64,000 bases of DNA from Asaia sp003994335 (GCF_037151175.1 NZ_JBBCOR010000010.1:1-64000), one strand, 5' to 3'; counted from the first letter of the stretch, positions 25,044 to 35,121 are shown. The notes: a model not told the origin generated them from the sequence alone. Numbers and translations: made by a program.

Positions 25044-28000
25044 TTATACGCTGTGTCTCGCGGCACCAAATTTCTCGGCAAGATCAGCAAGATGGGCGTG
25101 ATGGGTGAAAAAAAGGACCTGATGACGCGACGCAATTCGGGAGAGCGTGGCAAAACCCGCTTCGGCGCGTTGTTCGTCGAAAGTGATGAACAGATCATCG
25201 GCGAGGAACGGCAGGGTCACGCCCCGCGCACGGGCCTGTTCGAGCGCAGCCAGGCGCAGGCTGAGGAATAGCTGGTCGCGCGTTCCTTCGCTCATGGCAG
25301 CGGGGCGGATGAATTTCTCGTCCTGGGACAGGGCGGCTTCCGTGAGCGCTGCGAGTTCAGGCCCCTTGCCATCATCTGCGATCACCAGCTTCTGATACCG
25401 GCCGCAGGTCAGAGATGTGAAAAGTGCTTCTGCTGCCTGCAGGAGGGGATTGGTGTTCTCGAGACGCTGACGGCGCGCCACTTGGTTCAGGAGGAGCGTC
25501 TGGATACGCGCCTCGGCCCACTGCTCGGCTGCCTCGGCCATCTCGACACGGCAGGATTCGATGTCGAAGGCCGCTTCGAGCGCGCCCTCCGCCTTTTCGA
25601 TATCATGGAGGGACTGGCGGATCTCTCCCCCACGCTGCAGCGCCGTGTTGCGCTGCTGTTCCAGTGTCTTTTGTTCGGCATCGAGCGCGGCGAGGCGCGC
25701 ATCGAGCGCAGCCGGTTCCATGGCGCGTGCCTGTTCCTGGAGGGCATCGAGCGAGAGGCCATCAGCCTGTTCGAGGATCTGGCGCTCGAGCCTTTTCCTT
25801 TCGTCAAGCGTGCGCTGATGGGCCATTTCTGCCTCAAGCGCGACTCTCATGCTGTCGATCTCGTCGAACCCCAGCCGGGCCGCATAGGGGGCAAAAAGCG
25901 CCGTGGCGTCATTGAGGGCGTTCCGAGCCCGATCCTGCGCTGCGGCACTTTCCTTCAGGCGCGCATCCTGCTGGTCGGCCTGATCCTTATCACTGCGCGC
26001 CCTGATGAGGGCGTCGACCAGACCTGCCAGAGCCTGCGGGCAAGGCAGAGGGGCGAGTGACTCTGCCTTGCCCAGCAGGGCCGTGAAGTCCCGAAATTCC
26101 TTGTCGAGTGTCGCAAGCGCCTCGCGCCGCGCGAACAGGGTGTCGCGCCCTGACTGAAGGGCTGCGGCGTCACGCCGGTTCTGACGCAGGTCTTGCACGG
26201 CTTCGGGCGACCAGATCGGCGTTTCGGGCAGGAGCGTGCTCCAGCTTTCCTGAAGGATCGCTCGTGTGGCGGCGATCGACGCCCCCTTGCGATGCTCGGC
26301 CTCGACACTGCGCCGCGCCAGTTCGAACTCCTGGGCCCGTTCGGCCAGTCGTTCGGCCTGCTGTTCCCTCTCGCGCAGGCGCTCTCTCGCTTCGATCAGC
26401 GTCTCGGCCAGATTCGGGCTGAATGCCTTCGGGGCTGGCGTCCCATCCTGCGTAAGCGCGCCAAGGGCGGCAATGGCCGTTTCACGACGAGCGCGCATTC
26501 TTGCATGCTCGTCACGCAGGCCTGCGAGGGCACAGGCGGCGTCCAGTGCCTGTTGCCGCAGGGTCAGCCAGGACGGCAGGCGATCTGGGGAAAGCACTGG
26601 AAGGCCGCGGCGTGTCTGCTCGACCGCGAATTCCTGCATTGCTGCCCGATGGGCAGAGGCCAGCCCGGCGAGGCGCGCCTGAGTCTGTGTGTGACGCAGG
26701 GCATTGCGTTCAAGCGCCAGATCGATCTGCGTCAGGCGGGCAGAGTCTTCAGCCGCCTCGTACCTGCGGTCTGCCAGATGATCGGCATGGTGCTGCGCCT
26801 GAAGGAAGATTTCTCGAACCTCTTCTGATGCAAGATGCATCTCGGACGATGCGAAACACTGTGCGAAGAGGCGATCGCGTTCCATGCGCGCCTGATCGAG
26901 TGCGGCTCGCGATACGACGTCGCGTTGTTCGAGCTGCGCCTTGTCCAGGGCGAGGCGTTCCGCCTCCTCGGATAGGGTGCGTCGCTCGATTTCTGTGTCG
27001 GCCAGTTCCTTTTCGCGCACGCGCCAGGTATCGCGACGCTCCGAAAGGAAGTCCTGATCGGGGACAGCCATGGTCCCGAGGGCCTCGGCATCACCCTTCC
27101 AGGGAAGCAAATCACGCAGGGTTTGCGCTTCATGACGCTCGGCCTCAGCGATTCTGCGCTCGAGAGCGATGAGGCTCGCATCCAGATCGCCCAGTGCCTC
27201 GGCCTGTTGCAGCGCAACCTGGAGCGGCCGCAGGGGCAGCGTCTCGTCCGACCCTATCCGGGCTTCTGCAACGGCGAGTCTTTCTCTCGCCGCTTCGTCA
27301 TCGCGGCGCCACGCGGCTTCGCGCTGGCTCAGGGCGGCATGTTCCTGGGCAAGCGGCAGCAGACGCGCCAGAAGCGTCTCGTCGGGAAGGCGGGCGAGAA
27401 TGTCCTGGGGGTTGCCCTCCTGCCCCGCTGCCAGAAGGCGGGCCTGGAGCGTATCGAGGGCGGCCACGTCATCCTGCTCGTTCCGGCTGCTCGCTAGGGC
27501 GTCAAAGCGGGCCCTGAAGGAGAGAATCGTCTCCTGCTGTGCAAGAAGCGCCAGATCGGGCTGACATCCGGCGCGCAGGGCCAGCAATCCCTCGTGGAAA
27601 CGCTCGGCTTCAGCCACCTTCTGGCCAGCTTCAGTCCAGTTTCTCAGGAAGGCCGAAAAACGATTCTGTTCGTCAACGGTGAAACGTAGAGCGGGGCGTG
27701 AAGCAAGCGTTTCATCGAGCCTGCCTAGCCGCAAAAGATCATTGCGAATACGCCTGAGACGCTCCAATCGGGCACGTTCGCCGAGCATGGTTGCAAGAGC
27801 GTCTTCGACAGCGCCGTTCTGCTCTTCCAGTGCTCGCGCCTCACACGTCAGGCGCGCCCAGTCATCGCGTTCTTTCTCGGCCTTTGTCAGGCGGGAGCGT
27901 GCATCGGCCAGACGATTGCGCAGATCATTCAGCCGCGTACCGCGGCCGTTCCTTTTCCAGAGCGCTCCAGCCTCTGCCTCAAGCGCATCAAGCACGGTCT

Positions 28001-28475
28001 GGACATTTTCCAGCCCGAACCCCGCAGCCAGTAATTGCTGGCCCAGATCGCCTTCGAACCGCGCCATGGACTCGCCCCCCAGGCGCAGGCGCTGATGATC
28101 GAGACTCCACATGCGCTCGAAGGCGGCGCGATCCACCCCGCCCAACCAGCGCAGCAGGCGGTTCTCATCAAGAGGGGTCGCGTCATCCTCAGCCAAAAGC
28201 GTCTGGCTACGTCCACGCTTGCGGATCATGCTCAACTGCTCGCCGTCCTGTTCGACACAGGCACCGACGCGCAGTTGAGCGGCATCGAAGCGCCAATCCT
28301 GTGCCTTGAGGTTCGGAAAGCCGTAGAGCAGATCGCCAACCGCCGAGAGCGTGGTCGATTTACCGGCTTCATTCGCGCCGTGGAAAAGCTGCAGATCCTG
28401 CGATGGGGAGTCGAATACATAAGAACGCTCGGAAAAGCCGCCGTAGCGTATGAGGTTGAGAGAGGCGAATCTCAT
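25044..28475 (-). CDS. yhaN: SbcC-like AAA ATPase, YhaN type
   Basis: 1143 residues. The N-terminal half ATPase has the Walker A motif GANEAGKST (from residue 33) in the YhaN-typical context FHGANEAGKSTTLSAV. A long central region of charged alanine/glutamate/arginine-rich coiled coils follows. The C-terminal half ATPase has Walker B/D-loop PFLADDLFITFDEQRAEAG and a final TLSRIASRHQVLFFTHH. SbcC/Rad50-like proteins tether DNA ends while the nuclease partner cuts. The ATG overlaps the yhaO stop by four bases, matching the nuclease-ATPase pairing. No zinc-hook CxxC is seen in the coiled coil. Confidence 0.9.
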   Translation of the reverse strand: MRFASLNLIRYGGFSERSYVFDSPSQDLQLFHGANEAGKSTTLSAVGDLLYGFPNLKAQDWRFDAAQLRVGACVEQDGEQLSMIRKRGRSQTLLAEDDATPLDENRLLRWLGGVDRAAFERMWSLDHQRLRLGGESMARFEGDLGQQLLAAGFGLENVQTVLDALEAEAGALWKRNGRGTRLNDLRNRLADARSRLTKAEKERDDWARLTCEARALEEQNGAVEDALATMLGERARLERLRRIRNDLLRLGRLDETLASRPALRFTVDEQNRFSAFLRNWTEAGQKVAEAERFHEGLLALRAGCQPDLALLAQQETILSFRARFDALASSRNEQDDVAALDTLQARLLAAGQEGNPQDILARLPDETLLARLLPLAQEHAALSQREAAWRRDDEAARERLAVAEARIGSDETLPLRPLQVALQQAEALGDLDASLIALERRIAEAERHEAQTLRDLLPWKGDAEALGTMAVPDQDFLSERRDTWRVREKELADTEIERRTLSEEAERLALDKAQLEQRDVVSRAALDQARMERDRLFAQCFASSEMHLASEEVREIFLQAQHHADHLADRRYEAAEDSARLTQIDLALERNALRHTQTQARLAGLASAHRAAMQEFAVEQTRRGLPVLSPDRLPSWLTLRQQALDAACALAGLRDEHARMRARRETAIAALGALTQDGTPAPKAFSPNLAETLIEARERLREREQQAERLAERAQEFELARRSVEAEHRKGASIAATRAILQESWSTLLPETPIWSPEAVQDLRQNRRDAAALQSGRDTLFARREALATLDKEFRDFTALLGKAESLAPLPCPQALAGLVDALIRARSDKDQADQQDARLKESAAAQDRARNALNDATALFAPYAARLGFDEIDSMRVALEAEMAHQRTLDERKRLERQILEQADGLSLDALQEQARAMEPAALDARLAALDAEQKTLEQQRNTALQRGGEIRQSLHDIEKAEGALEAAFDIESCRVEMAEAAEQWAEARIQTLLLNQVARRQRLENTNPLLQAAEALFTSLTCGRYQKLVIADDGKGPELAALTEAALSQDEKFIRPAAMSEGTRDQLFLSLRLAALEQARARGVTLPFLADDLFITFDEQRAEAGFATLSRIASRHQVLFFTHHAHLADLAEKFGAARHSV

Positions 28476-29842
28476 GGCGCTTCTCCCTCAGCCCCCGGCG
28501 CAGACGTATTCCGGCGTTGGGGTGTCGAAACAGGAACTGACGGGATCTGAGACTGCGCAGGCGGTTCTGGGCCGAGCCTCGCGCCGAGTCTCACGCCGAG
28601 TCTCCCGGTCAATTCGGGCAGAATCGCGCCCCAGTCCCGGTCGTTTATGCGTGCGAGGAGGGAGTCCGGGGCGATTTCGCCCAGATTGAGCGTCTTGAGG
28701 CAAAGATCGAGATCGCTCCCGAGCGATACCAGAAAATCTTCGTCCCGGCTCGCCTCCTGCAGCAACGGCCCCAGGGAGAAATTTTCGCTTCCTGCATCCG
28801 GCAGGGAGGGGGCTTCCTGCGCGCTCTTGCCCGGTAGGGTGGTCGCGACAACGAGTTTTTCGAGCTCGATATCGCCGCCGCTCAGCGTTGCCAGATGCTG
28901 GACCGCTTCCCGCAGCGAGGGCCCTTGTCGTGACAAACGATCATGAAGGACGGTCTCACCCACGAGCGTCAGGCGCGTCACACAGAGATGGCCTTCCTGT
29001 TCCTGCGCGATCTGACGAAAAAGCGCTGCGATCCGGTCATGAAGCGCGGCCTCGGTTTCAAGGCCGCTGCAGTCCTGATGCGCCTGCTGCCAGCGCACAA
29101 CATCACAGGGTACGGGTGTAATGGAGTCGATTACCCTGTCCCTCACGGATACGAGAATGACGCCTTTTTCCCCCGTTTCATGGATATGTCGCCCCTGAAG
29201 CACGCCGGGATAGACGATGGGTGTGCCGTCACGCAGGATCATGCGCTCATGGACATGGCCAAGGGCCCAGTAATCATAGTTCCTGGCGCGGAGCCCTTCT
29301 ACGGTGCAGGGGGCGTAGGTCTCGTGCTGGCCATGCCCGGAGAGCGAGGTGTGCAGCACGCCGATATTGAAATAGTCCGGCACCGGTGACGGGTAGGACG
29401 GTGTCATGTCCTGGGGTACGTGACGGTTCGCGAAGCTCTGCCCGTGCAGGGCGACCCCCAGATCGTCCAGCAGGAAACTGCCCGGCTTCTGCGACGGGAA
29501 ACGGTCGATACCTGCGGGGAGCGGAAGGTCGCGTGTCAGGACCGAGGCCGCATCGTGATTGCCCTGAAGCAGGAAGACACGAATACCCTGCGCCAGAAGG
29601 CGCCCCAGGGCCGAGGCCATATAGCGGCCTGTGCTGATCGTCTTCCAGTTGCCGTCATAGAGGTCGCCCGCAATCACCACGAAGGCCACCTTTTCATCGA
29701 TGGCCGTCTGCACCAGACGATCAAGCGCCCGGCGTGAGGCAGAGCGAATACGGTCGATGGATAAATCGTCATGCCGCGTCAGCCCCCTGAGTGGGCTATC
29801 CAGGTGGAGATCGGCCGCGTGCAGAAAGCGAAAGGAGGTCAT
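28472..29842 (-). CDS. yhaO: SbcD-like DNA repair exonuclease, YhaO type
   Basis: 456-residue calcineurin-like metallophosphoesterase, partner of YhaN. All metal-binding blocks are present: FLHAADLHLDSPL (DxH), VVIAGDLYDG (GD), LLQGNHD (GNHD) and YWALGHVHERM (GHxH). The C-terminal half is the variable capping region. The start at 29842 is preceded by AAGGGGG. It is first of a three-gene operon (yhaO, yhaN, SDR) divergent from the antiporter gene with 94 bases between the starts. Confidence 0.9.
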   Translation of the reverse strand: MTSFRFLHAADLHLDSPLRGLTRHDDLSIDRIRSASRRALDRLVQTAIDEKVAFVVIAGDLYDGNWKTISTGRYMASALGRLLAQGIRVFLLQGNHDAASVLTRDLPLPAGIDRFPSQKPGSFLLDDLGVALHGQSFANRHVPQDMTPSYPSPVPDYFNIGVLHTSLSGHGQHETYAPCTVEGLRARNYDYWALGHVHERMILRDGTPIVYPGVLQGRHIHETGEKGVILVSVRDRVIDSITPVPCDVVRWQQAHQDCSGLETEAALHDRIAALFRQIAQEQEGHLCVTRLTLVGETVLHDRLSRQGPSLREAVQHLATLSGGDIELEKLVVATTLPGKSAQEAPSLPDAGSENFSLGPLLQEASRDEDFLVSLGSDLDLCLKTLNLGEIAPDSLLARINDRDWGAILPELTGRLGVRLGARLGPEPPAQSQIPSVPVSTPQRRNTSAPGAEGEAP

Positions 29843-29936
29843 GGCCCCCTTCTAGCGCAATTTTCTGCCTTGTGCGCCGGATGAACGTCACCCGTTTTCA
29901 CAGGGCCGTGTCTGAGGAGCCTGGTGTCCCAACGCC

Positions 29937-31619
29937 ATGATACCCGCCGATAACATTCTCTTTCTTCTCTTGATGGCCGCCGGCAGCAGCCTGCTGGCCC
30001 GACTGCTCAAGGGGCGCATTCCCCTCCCGCTGATACAGATCGTCCTTGGCATTCTCGCAGCGCTCGTCGGGGTCACCATCGGGCTCCGGCCCGATCTGTT
30101 CATGTTGGTCTTTCTGCCGCCGCTCCTTTTCGCCGATGCATTTCGCATGCCGCTACGCGAGTTCCACGAGTTGCGGGGGACGATCTTCTTTCTCGCATTC
30201 GGGCTCGTCGTCTTCAGCACGATCTTCTGTGGATACGCGATCCATTGGCTCATCCCTTCGCTGGATCTGCCTTGCTGCTTCGCTTTGGCGGCAGCGCTCT
30301 CGCCCACCGACACGGTAGCGGTCTCAAGCCTGCTTGCCGGGCGGCGTGTGCCGGAACGCATGATCCATGTCCTGTCTGGCGAGGCGCTGTTCAATGATGC
30401 CTCGGGCCTGGTCTGCTTTCGCTTCGCCACGGCTGCCGCGCTCACCGGTGAGTTTTCCTACCGGCAGGCTTTCGATGATTTCCTGCTCGTGGCGTTTGGT
30501 GGCATGGCGATTGGCGGGGCGATCGCCTATGGCGCGGCGCGGCTCAATCGTATCCTGCTCAGGCGTGGTTTTGATGATCCGCCCTTGCAGATCACGCTTA
30601 TGATCCTGCTGCCCTTTGTGACCTATATCGTGTCGGAACGGGTGCATTGTTCGGGAATTCTGGCCTCTGTGGCGGCCTGTATGGTCATCAAGATGATGGG
30701 GATGATCGAGGAGACGAACACTGCCACGCGTCTTCAGGCGACCACGGTCTGGGGAATGGTCAATTACATCTTCAATGCGCTGATCTTTCTTTTGCTTGGC
30801 CTGCAATTGCCCGCCTTGCTGCGTGGCGGCATGACGATGGCGCATGAACGCGAGGTATCCCTTCTGCAACTCGTGGGGTTGGTCGGTGCGGTCTATCTCA
30901 TCATGACGCTCCTGCGCTTTGTGGGGATCTGGCTGTCCATCCTGCGACGCTGGGCGATGGCCCGATGGAGCGCTACGCCCTTCGTCTGGCCCGATTTTCT
31001 GAGCTCTCTGCTCCTGACTTTCGCGGGAGTTCGCGGGGCTGTCACCCTGGCTGCAGTCCTTTCCCTGCCCGCGGCGGGCAGCGAGATGGGGGCTTTCCCT
31101 TATCGGGATCTGCTGATCACCATCGCAGCCGGGGTGATTGTGGTGTCTCTGGTGGGCGCAGGCGTTCTGATGCCGCTATTCGTACGCTTTCTGCCCAGAT
31201 CCGGCATGGATCGCCACGCCACCGAGGAAATGATGGCGCGCCAGAGCCTGCTGCGTACGGCATTGGCCATTCTCGCAGAGGAAAAGTCACGCCCCCATGA
31301 AACGGGGTCAGGCACGCCGCATGAGCAGGATCTGAAGCGCGACGTGCTCGACAGGCTGGAACAGATTTATGAGAACCGTCTGTATCAGATCGATGAAACG
31401 ACGCAGACCTCACTCATGAACCGCCAGCTCTCCCGCAGGCGAGAACGTCTGGAACTCGCAACGCGGTTTCTGCTGCTCAAGGCGCAGCGTCAGACCCTGC
31501 ATCGCCTGTTTGTCGAACGCGGGATCAATGATCAGACCGAGTGGGAATTGCAGCAGGAACTGGATTTCGAAGAGCAGCTTCTTCGCGCCCGGGTGCAGCG
31601 CTTGCCGAGGGATATCTGA
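29937..31619 (+). CDS. CPA1-family Na+/H+ antiporter
   Basis: 560 residues with about twelve hydrophobic segments in the first 420. Family motifs are LVFLPPLLFADAF, the ion-site helix LSPTDTVAV and GEALFNDASGLVCFRF. A soluble, charged C-terminal tail of about 130 residues (from RSGMDRHATEEMM) has helical character and probably regulates activity, as in NhaP/YjcE-type proteins. Likely role is Na+ or K+/proton exchange for pH homeostasis in acid-producing cells; ion specificity is not readable. Single-gene unit, convergent with the MscS gene. Confidence 0.9.
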   Translation: MIPADNILFLLLMAAGSSLLARLLKGRIPLPLIQIVLGILAALVGVTIGLRPDLFMLVFLPPLLFADAFRMPLREFHELRGTIFFLAFGLVVFSTIFCGYAIHWLIPSLDLPCCFALAAALSPTDTVAVSSLLAGRRVPERMIHVLSGEALFNDASGLVCFRFATAAALTGEFSYRQAFDDFLLVAFGGMAIGGAIAYGAARLNRILLRRGFDDPPLQITLMILLPFVTYIVSERVHCSGILASVAACMVIKMMGMIEETNTATRLQATTVWGMVNYIFNALIFLLLGLQLPALLRGGMTMAHEREVSLLQLVGLVGAVYLIMTLLRFVGIWLSILRRWAMARWSATPFVWPDFLSSLLLTFAGVRGAVTLAAVLSLPAAGSEMGAFPYRDLLITIAAGVIVVSLVGAGVLMPLFVRFLPRSGMDRHATEEMMARQSLLRTALAILAEEKSRPHETGSGTPHEQDLKRDVLDRLEQIYENRLYQIDETTQTSLMNRQLSRRRERLELATRFLLLKAQRQTLHRLFVERGINDQTEWELQQELDFEEQLLRARVQRLPRDI

Positions 31620-31620
31620 G

Positions 31621-31653
31621 CAAAAAAGACTCCCCGCGTACCGAGCACGGGGA
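31621..31653 (-). terminator. Rho-independent terminator of the MscS gene
   Basis: Read on the minus strand: stem TCCCCG/CGGGGA around an 11-base loop, followed by GTC and a six-T run (the A-run 31622-31627 on the + strand). It starts 8 bases past the MscS stop at 31661. Confidence 0.75.
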
Positions 31654-31660
31654 CACATAT

Positions 31661-32863
31661 TCACCCCCGCGGCCGGATATCGGGGCCGGTATACTGCCCT
31701 CCGGCCATTGGACGATTGACCGGCGGGGAGACCAGAGAGTCCGGCCAGGCCGGTTCGTCGCTGGCGCCGGGGACAATGGCGGTGCGGCCGCGTGGCAGGG
31801 ATTGCGGAAGCTCTTCACGCAGACGCTTGAGCATGCGCTCACGCAGGTCGCAGCACAGATTCCACATGCCATTGGCATCGGCGGCTCCCGCGATCAGTCG
31901 GATGGAAATCACCTGAGCGTTACTGTCAGCAACCTGGCATCCGACAGAACTCATGTCTCGATCCCAATTGGCGGATTTTTCGAGCTCTTCATGGAAAATA
32001 CGACGCACCTCATCCACGGGCGTCTGATAGTCGAGCCAGAGAAAGAGCGAGCCGATGAGCGACGGTGAGCTATGGGTCCAGTTCTGGAACGGATTTTCGA
32101 GAAAATAGGCGATAGGCACGATATAGCGTCGGCGGTCCCAGGTGCGCAGCACCACATAGGTGGCATTGATCTCCTCCACATAGGCCCAGTCACCATTGAG
32201 GATCAGCATGTCCTCCATGCGGATTGGCTGGGTAATGGCAATCTGGATGCCGGCAATGAGGTTGGACAAGGCGGGCCGTGCGGAAAGACCGACAACGAGA
32301 GAGGCCACGCCCGCCGAGGCAAAGAGTGATACCCCGTATTGCCGTACGGATTCGAACACCATCAGGGCCGCTCCGACCGTGATCACCCCGCAGGTGATCT
32401 CGATCAGACGGCGCAGAATGCGGATCTGGGTCTGGTGCGACCGTACCGTGATGTCATCGACATGTTCGCGATTGGCGATGCGGTCGAGATATTTATCCGT
32501 CCCGAAACGAAACGCCCTGATCAGCCCGAAACCGATAGTGATGATCACCGCAAAGGCGAAAAAATGCGCCAGAAACTGGATGGTGGTCGGCGCAAAGCCG
32601 GTCGTGGCGGGCAGGGCGGCACTGGCGGCCACGATCATCAGCAGCAGACGCACATGGTTCTGCAGCCGCCCGATCGTTTCATGAATGAACGCAATGCGCC
32701 TAAGCCCCGGAAGGCGTGGCAGGGCCTCGGTGATCAGTCGGCTGAAAAGCAGGGCAATGAGCGCAGCGGCCACCAGCAAAAGCGCTGAGGCCATTGCGGG
32801 GGGGAGCCAGTCGAACCAGGCGAGAAGCCGCGACATGGAGTGCACATAGTCTTGCTTGATCAC
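31661..32863 (-). CDS. MscS-family mechanosensitive channel
   Basis: Small-conductance type channel protecting against osmotic downshock. A GTG start at 32863 is chosen because AAGGA lies seven bases upstream, giving about 400 residues; the first ATG (32836) has no ribosome binding site and the frame further upstream opens only with TTG. Four or so transmembrane helices precede the pore-lining segment with the Gly/Ala pattern LFASAGVASLVVGLSARPAL. Then comes the beta domain IAITQPIRMEDMLILNGDWAYVEEINATYV, typical of MscS, and a C-terminal alpha/beta domain. It has its own terminator. Confidence 0.88.
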   Translation of the reverse strand: MIKQDYVHSMSRLLAWFDWLPPAMASALLLVAAALIALLFSRLITEALPRLPGLRRIAFIHETIGRLQNHVRLLLMIVAASAALPATTGFAPTTIQFLAHFFAFAVIITIGFGLIRAFRFGTDKYLDRIANREHVDDITVRSHQTQIRILRRLIEITCGVITVGAALMVFESVRQYGVSLFASAGVASLVVGLSARPALSNLIAGIQIAITQPIRMEDMLILNGDWAYVEEINATYVVLRTWDRRRYIVPIAYFLENPFQNWTHSSPSLIGSLFLWLDYQTPVDEVRRIFHEELEKSANWDRDMSSVGCQVADSNAQVISIRLIAGAADANGMWNLCCDLRERMLKRLREELPQSLPRGRTAIVPGASDEPAWPDSLVSPPVNRPMAGGQYTGPDIRPRG

Positions 32864-33048
32864 GGGTTTTCCTTCGTCTCTCCGGATGACAGGGGGCTCT
32901 GCTATCACTTTGACGTGATGGAACAAAACCGTTGCATAAGAGGGTTAACCCCTGATGCTGCCTGCGTTTCCCATGAAAGAGCGGTAAGGAACGGGGCCGA
33001 GCCCAAATAGGCTCTCGAAAGCGCCCGTGATCTTTTGGTGTGGTGTGA

Positions 33049-33999
33049 TCAGGCTTCTGGTCGTGCCGCCAGACGTCGGGCCAGAAGGGTGCACACGAAA
33101 AGCTGGATCTGATGATACATCATGAGTGGCAGTACCACGGTTCCGACCACCGAGACCGGGAAGAGGATATTGGCCATCGGAACGCCTGTGGCGAGTGATT
33201 TCTTCGACCCGCAGAGCATGAGCGAAATGCTGCTCTCTTCCGAGAAGCCAAGCACGCGGCCCAGCAGACGCGACAGCACCAGAACAAGGCCCAGCAGGAC
33301 GATATCGAGCCCTGCCATGAGCGCCAGATCGGGCACGGAAACGCGGTGCCAGATTCCCTCCACCACAGCATGGCTGAAGGCGGTGTAAACCACGAGCACG
33401 ATGGAGCCTCGGTCGCTCAGGGAGAGCAGTTTCTTGTTGCGATGCGCCCAGGCGCCAAGACGCTTATGCAGCAATTGCCCCACACCGAAGGGCAGCAGAA
33501 GCTGGGTGGCGATATCGAGAATGGCGTGGGCCGACCAGATATTGCCCTTCTGCACGATAAGCCCCACCAGAATGGGCGTGGCCAGAATGCCGATCAGGTT
33601 GGATAATGTGGCCGCGCAGATCGAGGCCGGGACATTGCCTCTCGCGATGGAGGTCAGGGCAATCGAACTCTGAACCGTGGAGGGCAGGCAGCACAAAAAG
33701 AGAATGCCGTGCCACATATCCGGTTTGAGCAATCCCGGGACGGCGGCGCGCAGGGCGAGGCCCAGTAGCGGAAAGAGCAGGAACGTGCAGGTGAGCACGC
33801 TGCCCTGAAGCCGCCAGTCGCGCACGCTCTCCAGAACGGCTTCGGGCTTGAGACGGGCCCCTTGCAGGAAAAACATCAGCGCGATCAGGAAAGTCGTGAG
33901 CTTTGAAAAGACATCGGCCCACAGCCCCGAACAGGGCAGGAAGGTGGCCAGGGCGATGGCGGCGATCAGGCTGAGCAGGAAGGGGTCGAGTTTGCGCAT
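33049..33999 (-). CDS. bile acid:sodium symporter-family (SBF-like/YfeH) transporter
   Basis: 316 residues from the ATG at 33999 with about ten hydrophobic segments. Family features are LPCSGLWADVFSKLTTFLIA at the N-terminus, FFLQGARL, the crossover motif LPSTVQSSIALTSIARGN and LCGSKKSLATGVPMA near the C-terminus, all characteristic of the SBF-like group that includes E. coli YfeH. Bile acids are unlikely substrates for this organism; an organic anion is more likely but not determined. Single gene, flanked by long gene-free stretches. Confidence 0.88.
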   Translation of the reverse strand: MRKLDPFLLSLIAAIALATFLPCSGLWADVFSKLTTFLIALMFFLQGARLKPEAVLESVRDWRLQGSVLTCTFLLFPLLGLALRAAVPGLLKPDMWHGILFLCCLPSTVQSSIALTSIARGNVPASICAATLSNLIGILATPILVGLIVQKGNIWSAHAILDIATQLLLPFGVGQLLHKRLGAWAHRNKKLLSLSDRGSIVLVVYTAFSHAVVEGIWHRVSVPDLALMAGLDIVLLGLVLVLSRLLGRVLGFSEESSISLMLCGSKKSLATGVPMANILFPVSVVGTVVLPLMMYHQIQLFVCTLLARRLAARPEA

Positions 34000-34527
34000 G
34001 GGGAGGGATTTCCACTGCAATCACCCCATTTGGCAAGAGGGCGTGCGACACGCCTCCTGTAATCCACAGGTCGCCGAAGAAATCGACCGACATAAGGGGC
34101 GGTTCTTCCTTCGGGACGCGGCCGTGCGCCCTGGCGGGATAGTGCGCGATGATGCGGTCTGGTCTGCCACGCCTTCTTCCTAAAGCGGTCCAGGAACGGC
34201 CCGTCTTCAGGTTTCACAGGAGAGGGCAGATGCCAGCCGGTGCGTCAGGCCTTCCTTTGCGTGGCACCATTGCCAACAGACGAAGATACAGGGGGTATGA
34301 CCCCTCACCAGATCGACCCACCGCGCGGGTAGAGGCGCACCGGCGGCGCGTGGAGTGACAACGAAAAGAGGCGCAGGAGCTGATATCGGGTCGGCTGATT
34401 TCACCAGGCTATGAATGCGAAGACGAAGGCCGCGAGATTACGAAAAGCCAATATGCCGAGGGCTGATATGACCTCACGGTTTCGTTATAATGGACGCAGT
34501 CTTCACCCAGCGAGATAGCGCGTTTTC
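34000..34527. other. gene-free interval upstream of psiE
   Basis: 528 bases between divergent genes. Short open frames on both strands lack ribosome binding sites and protein-like composition. The only signal I support is the psiE promoter near the right end. Confidence 0.5.
34463..34491 (+). promoter_or_regulatory. sigma70-type promoter of psiE-like gene
   Basis: A perfect TATAAT (34486-34491) with CTGATA (34463-34468) 17 bases upstream, 36 bases before the ATG. The -35 matches TTGACA at four of six positions. No clear PhoB box was seen beside it. Confidence 0.5.
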
Positions 34528-35121
34528 ATGATCAAGAGCTTCCCCGGATTCTTCAAGGTATCCTCCCTTTTCGACCTGTTTGAGGAATGCGCGATGCTGA
34601 TCCTGACGCTCTGCGTCATGGTCGTGGCCGCGCTGGGGCTAGTTCACGTTGTTTACGCTGTGTTCGACATGATCCGCACGGCTACACTGACCCCGTCGAA
34701 CCCGGCTGTGCTCCAATCCCTGTTTGGCCTGTGCTTTACTGTTCTGATTGCCCTCGAATTCAAGCACTCCATTCTGGTCGCGCCCGATACGCCCTCGCAT
34801 AGTCTCGTGCGTATGCGCTCGGTCCTGCTGATCGGCATGATGGCGACCGTACGCAAATTCATCGTGCTCGATCTGAGTTCGGTCGATGTCCTGCAGGTGC
34901 TGGCTCTCTCTGCTTCGGTGCTGGCTCTGGGCATCTGTTATTGGCTGGTGCGCAGCCGCAAGCCGGGTGCCGATATCGCTGGTCAGGAGGGCACTTTACC
35001 GGGCGCTTCTCTGTCCAAGGGGGCTTTTGTAAGTGCCTCCCATGCAGAATCGGGACATCACACCGTTGCGAGAGGCTCGACCGGGATGGGTGGGCAGGAT
35101 ACGAGCACCGGCGCCGTCTGA
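34528..35121 (+). CDS. psiE: PsiE-family (phosphate-starvation-inducible) membrane protein
   Basis: 197 residues. Four hydrophobic segments in the first 145 (ILTLCVMVVAALGLVHVVYA; LFGLCFTVLIALEF; VLLIGMMATVRKFIVL; VLALSASVLALGICYWLV) with the PsiE-typical ALEFKHSI and ATVRKFIVLD motifs. The function of PsiE is not established; in E. coli the gene is induced by phosphate starvation. The last 50 residues are a hydrophilic Gly/Ser/Thr-rich tail not typical of PsiE. No pho gene is adjacent. The name rests on family resemblance. Confidence 0.75.
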   Translation: MIKSFPGFFKVSSLFDLFEECAMLILTLCVMVVAALGLVHVVYAVFDMIRTATLTPSNPAVLQSLFGLCFTVLIALEFKHSILVAPDTPSHSLVRMRSVLLIGMMATVRKFIVLDLSSVDVLQVLALSASVLALGICYWLVRSRKPGADIAGQEGTLPGASLSKGAFVSASHAESGHHTVARGSTGMGGQDTSTGAV

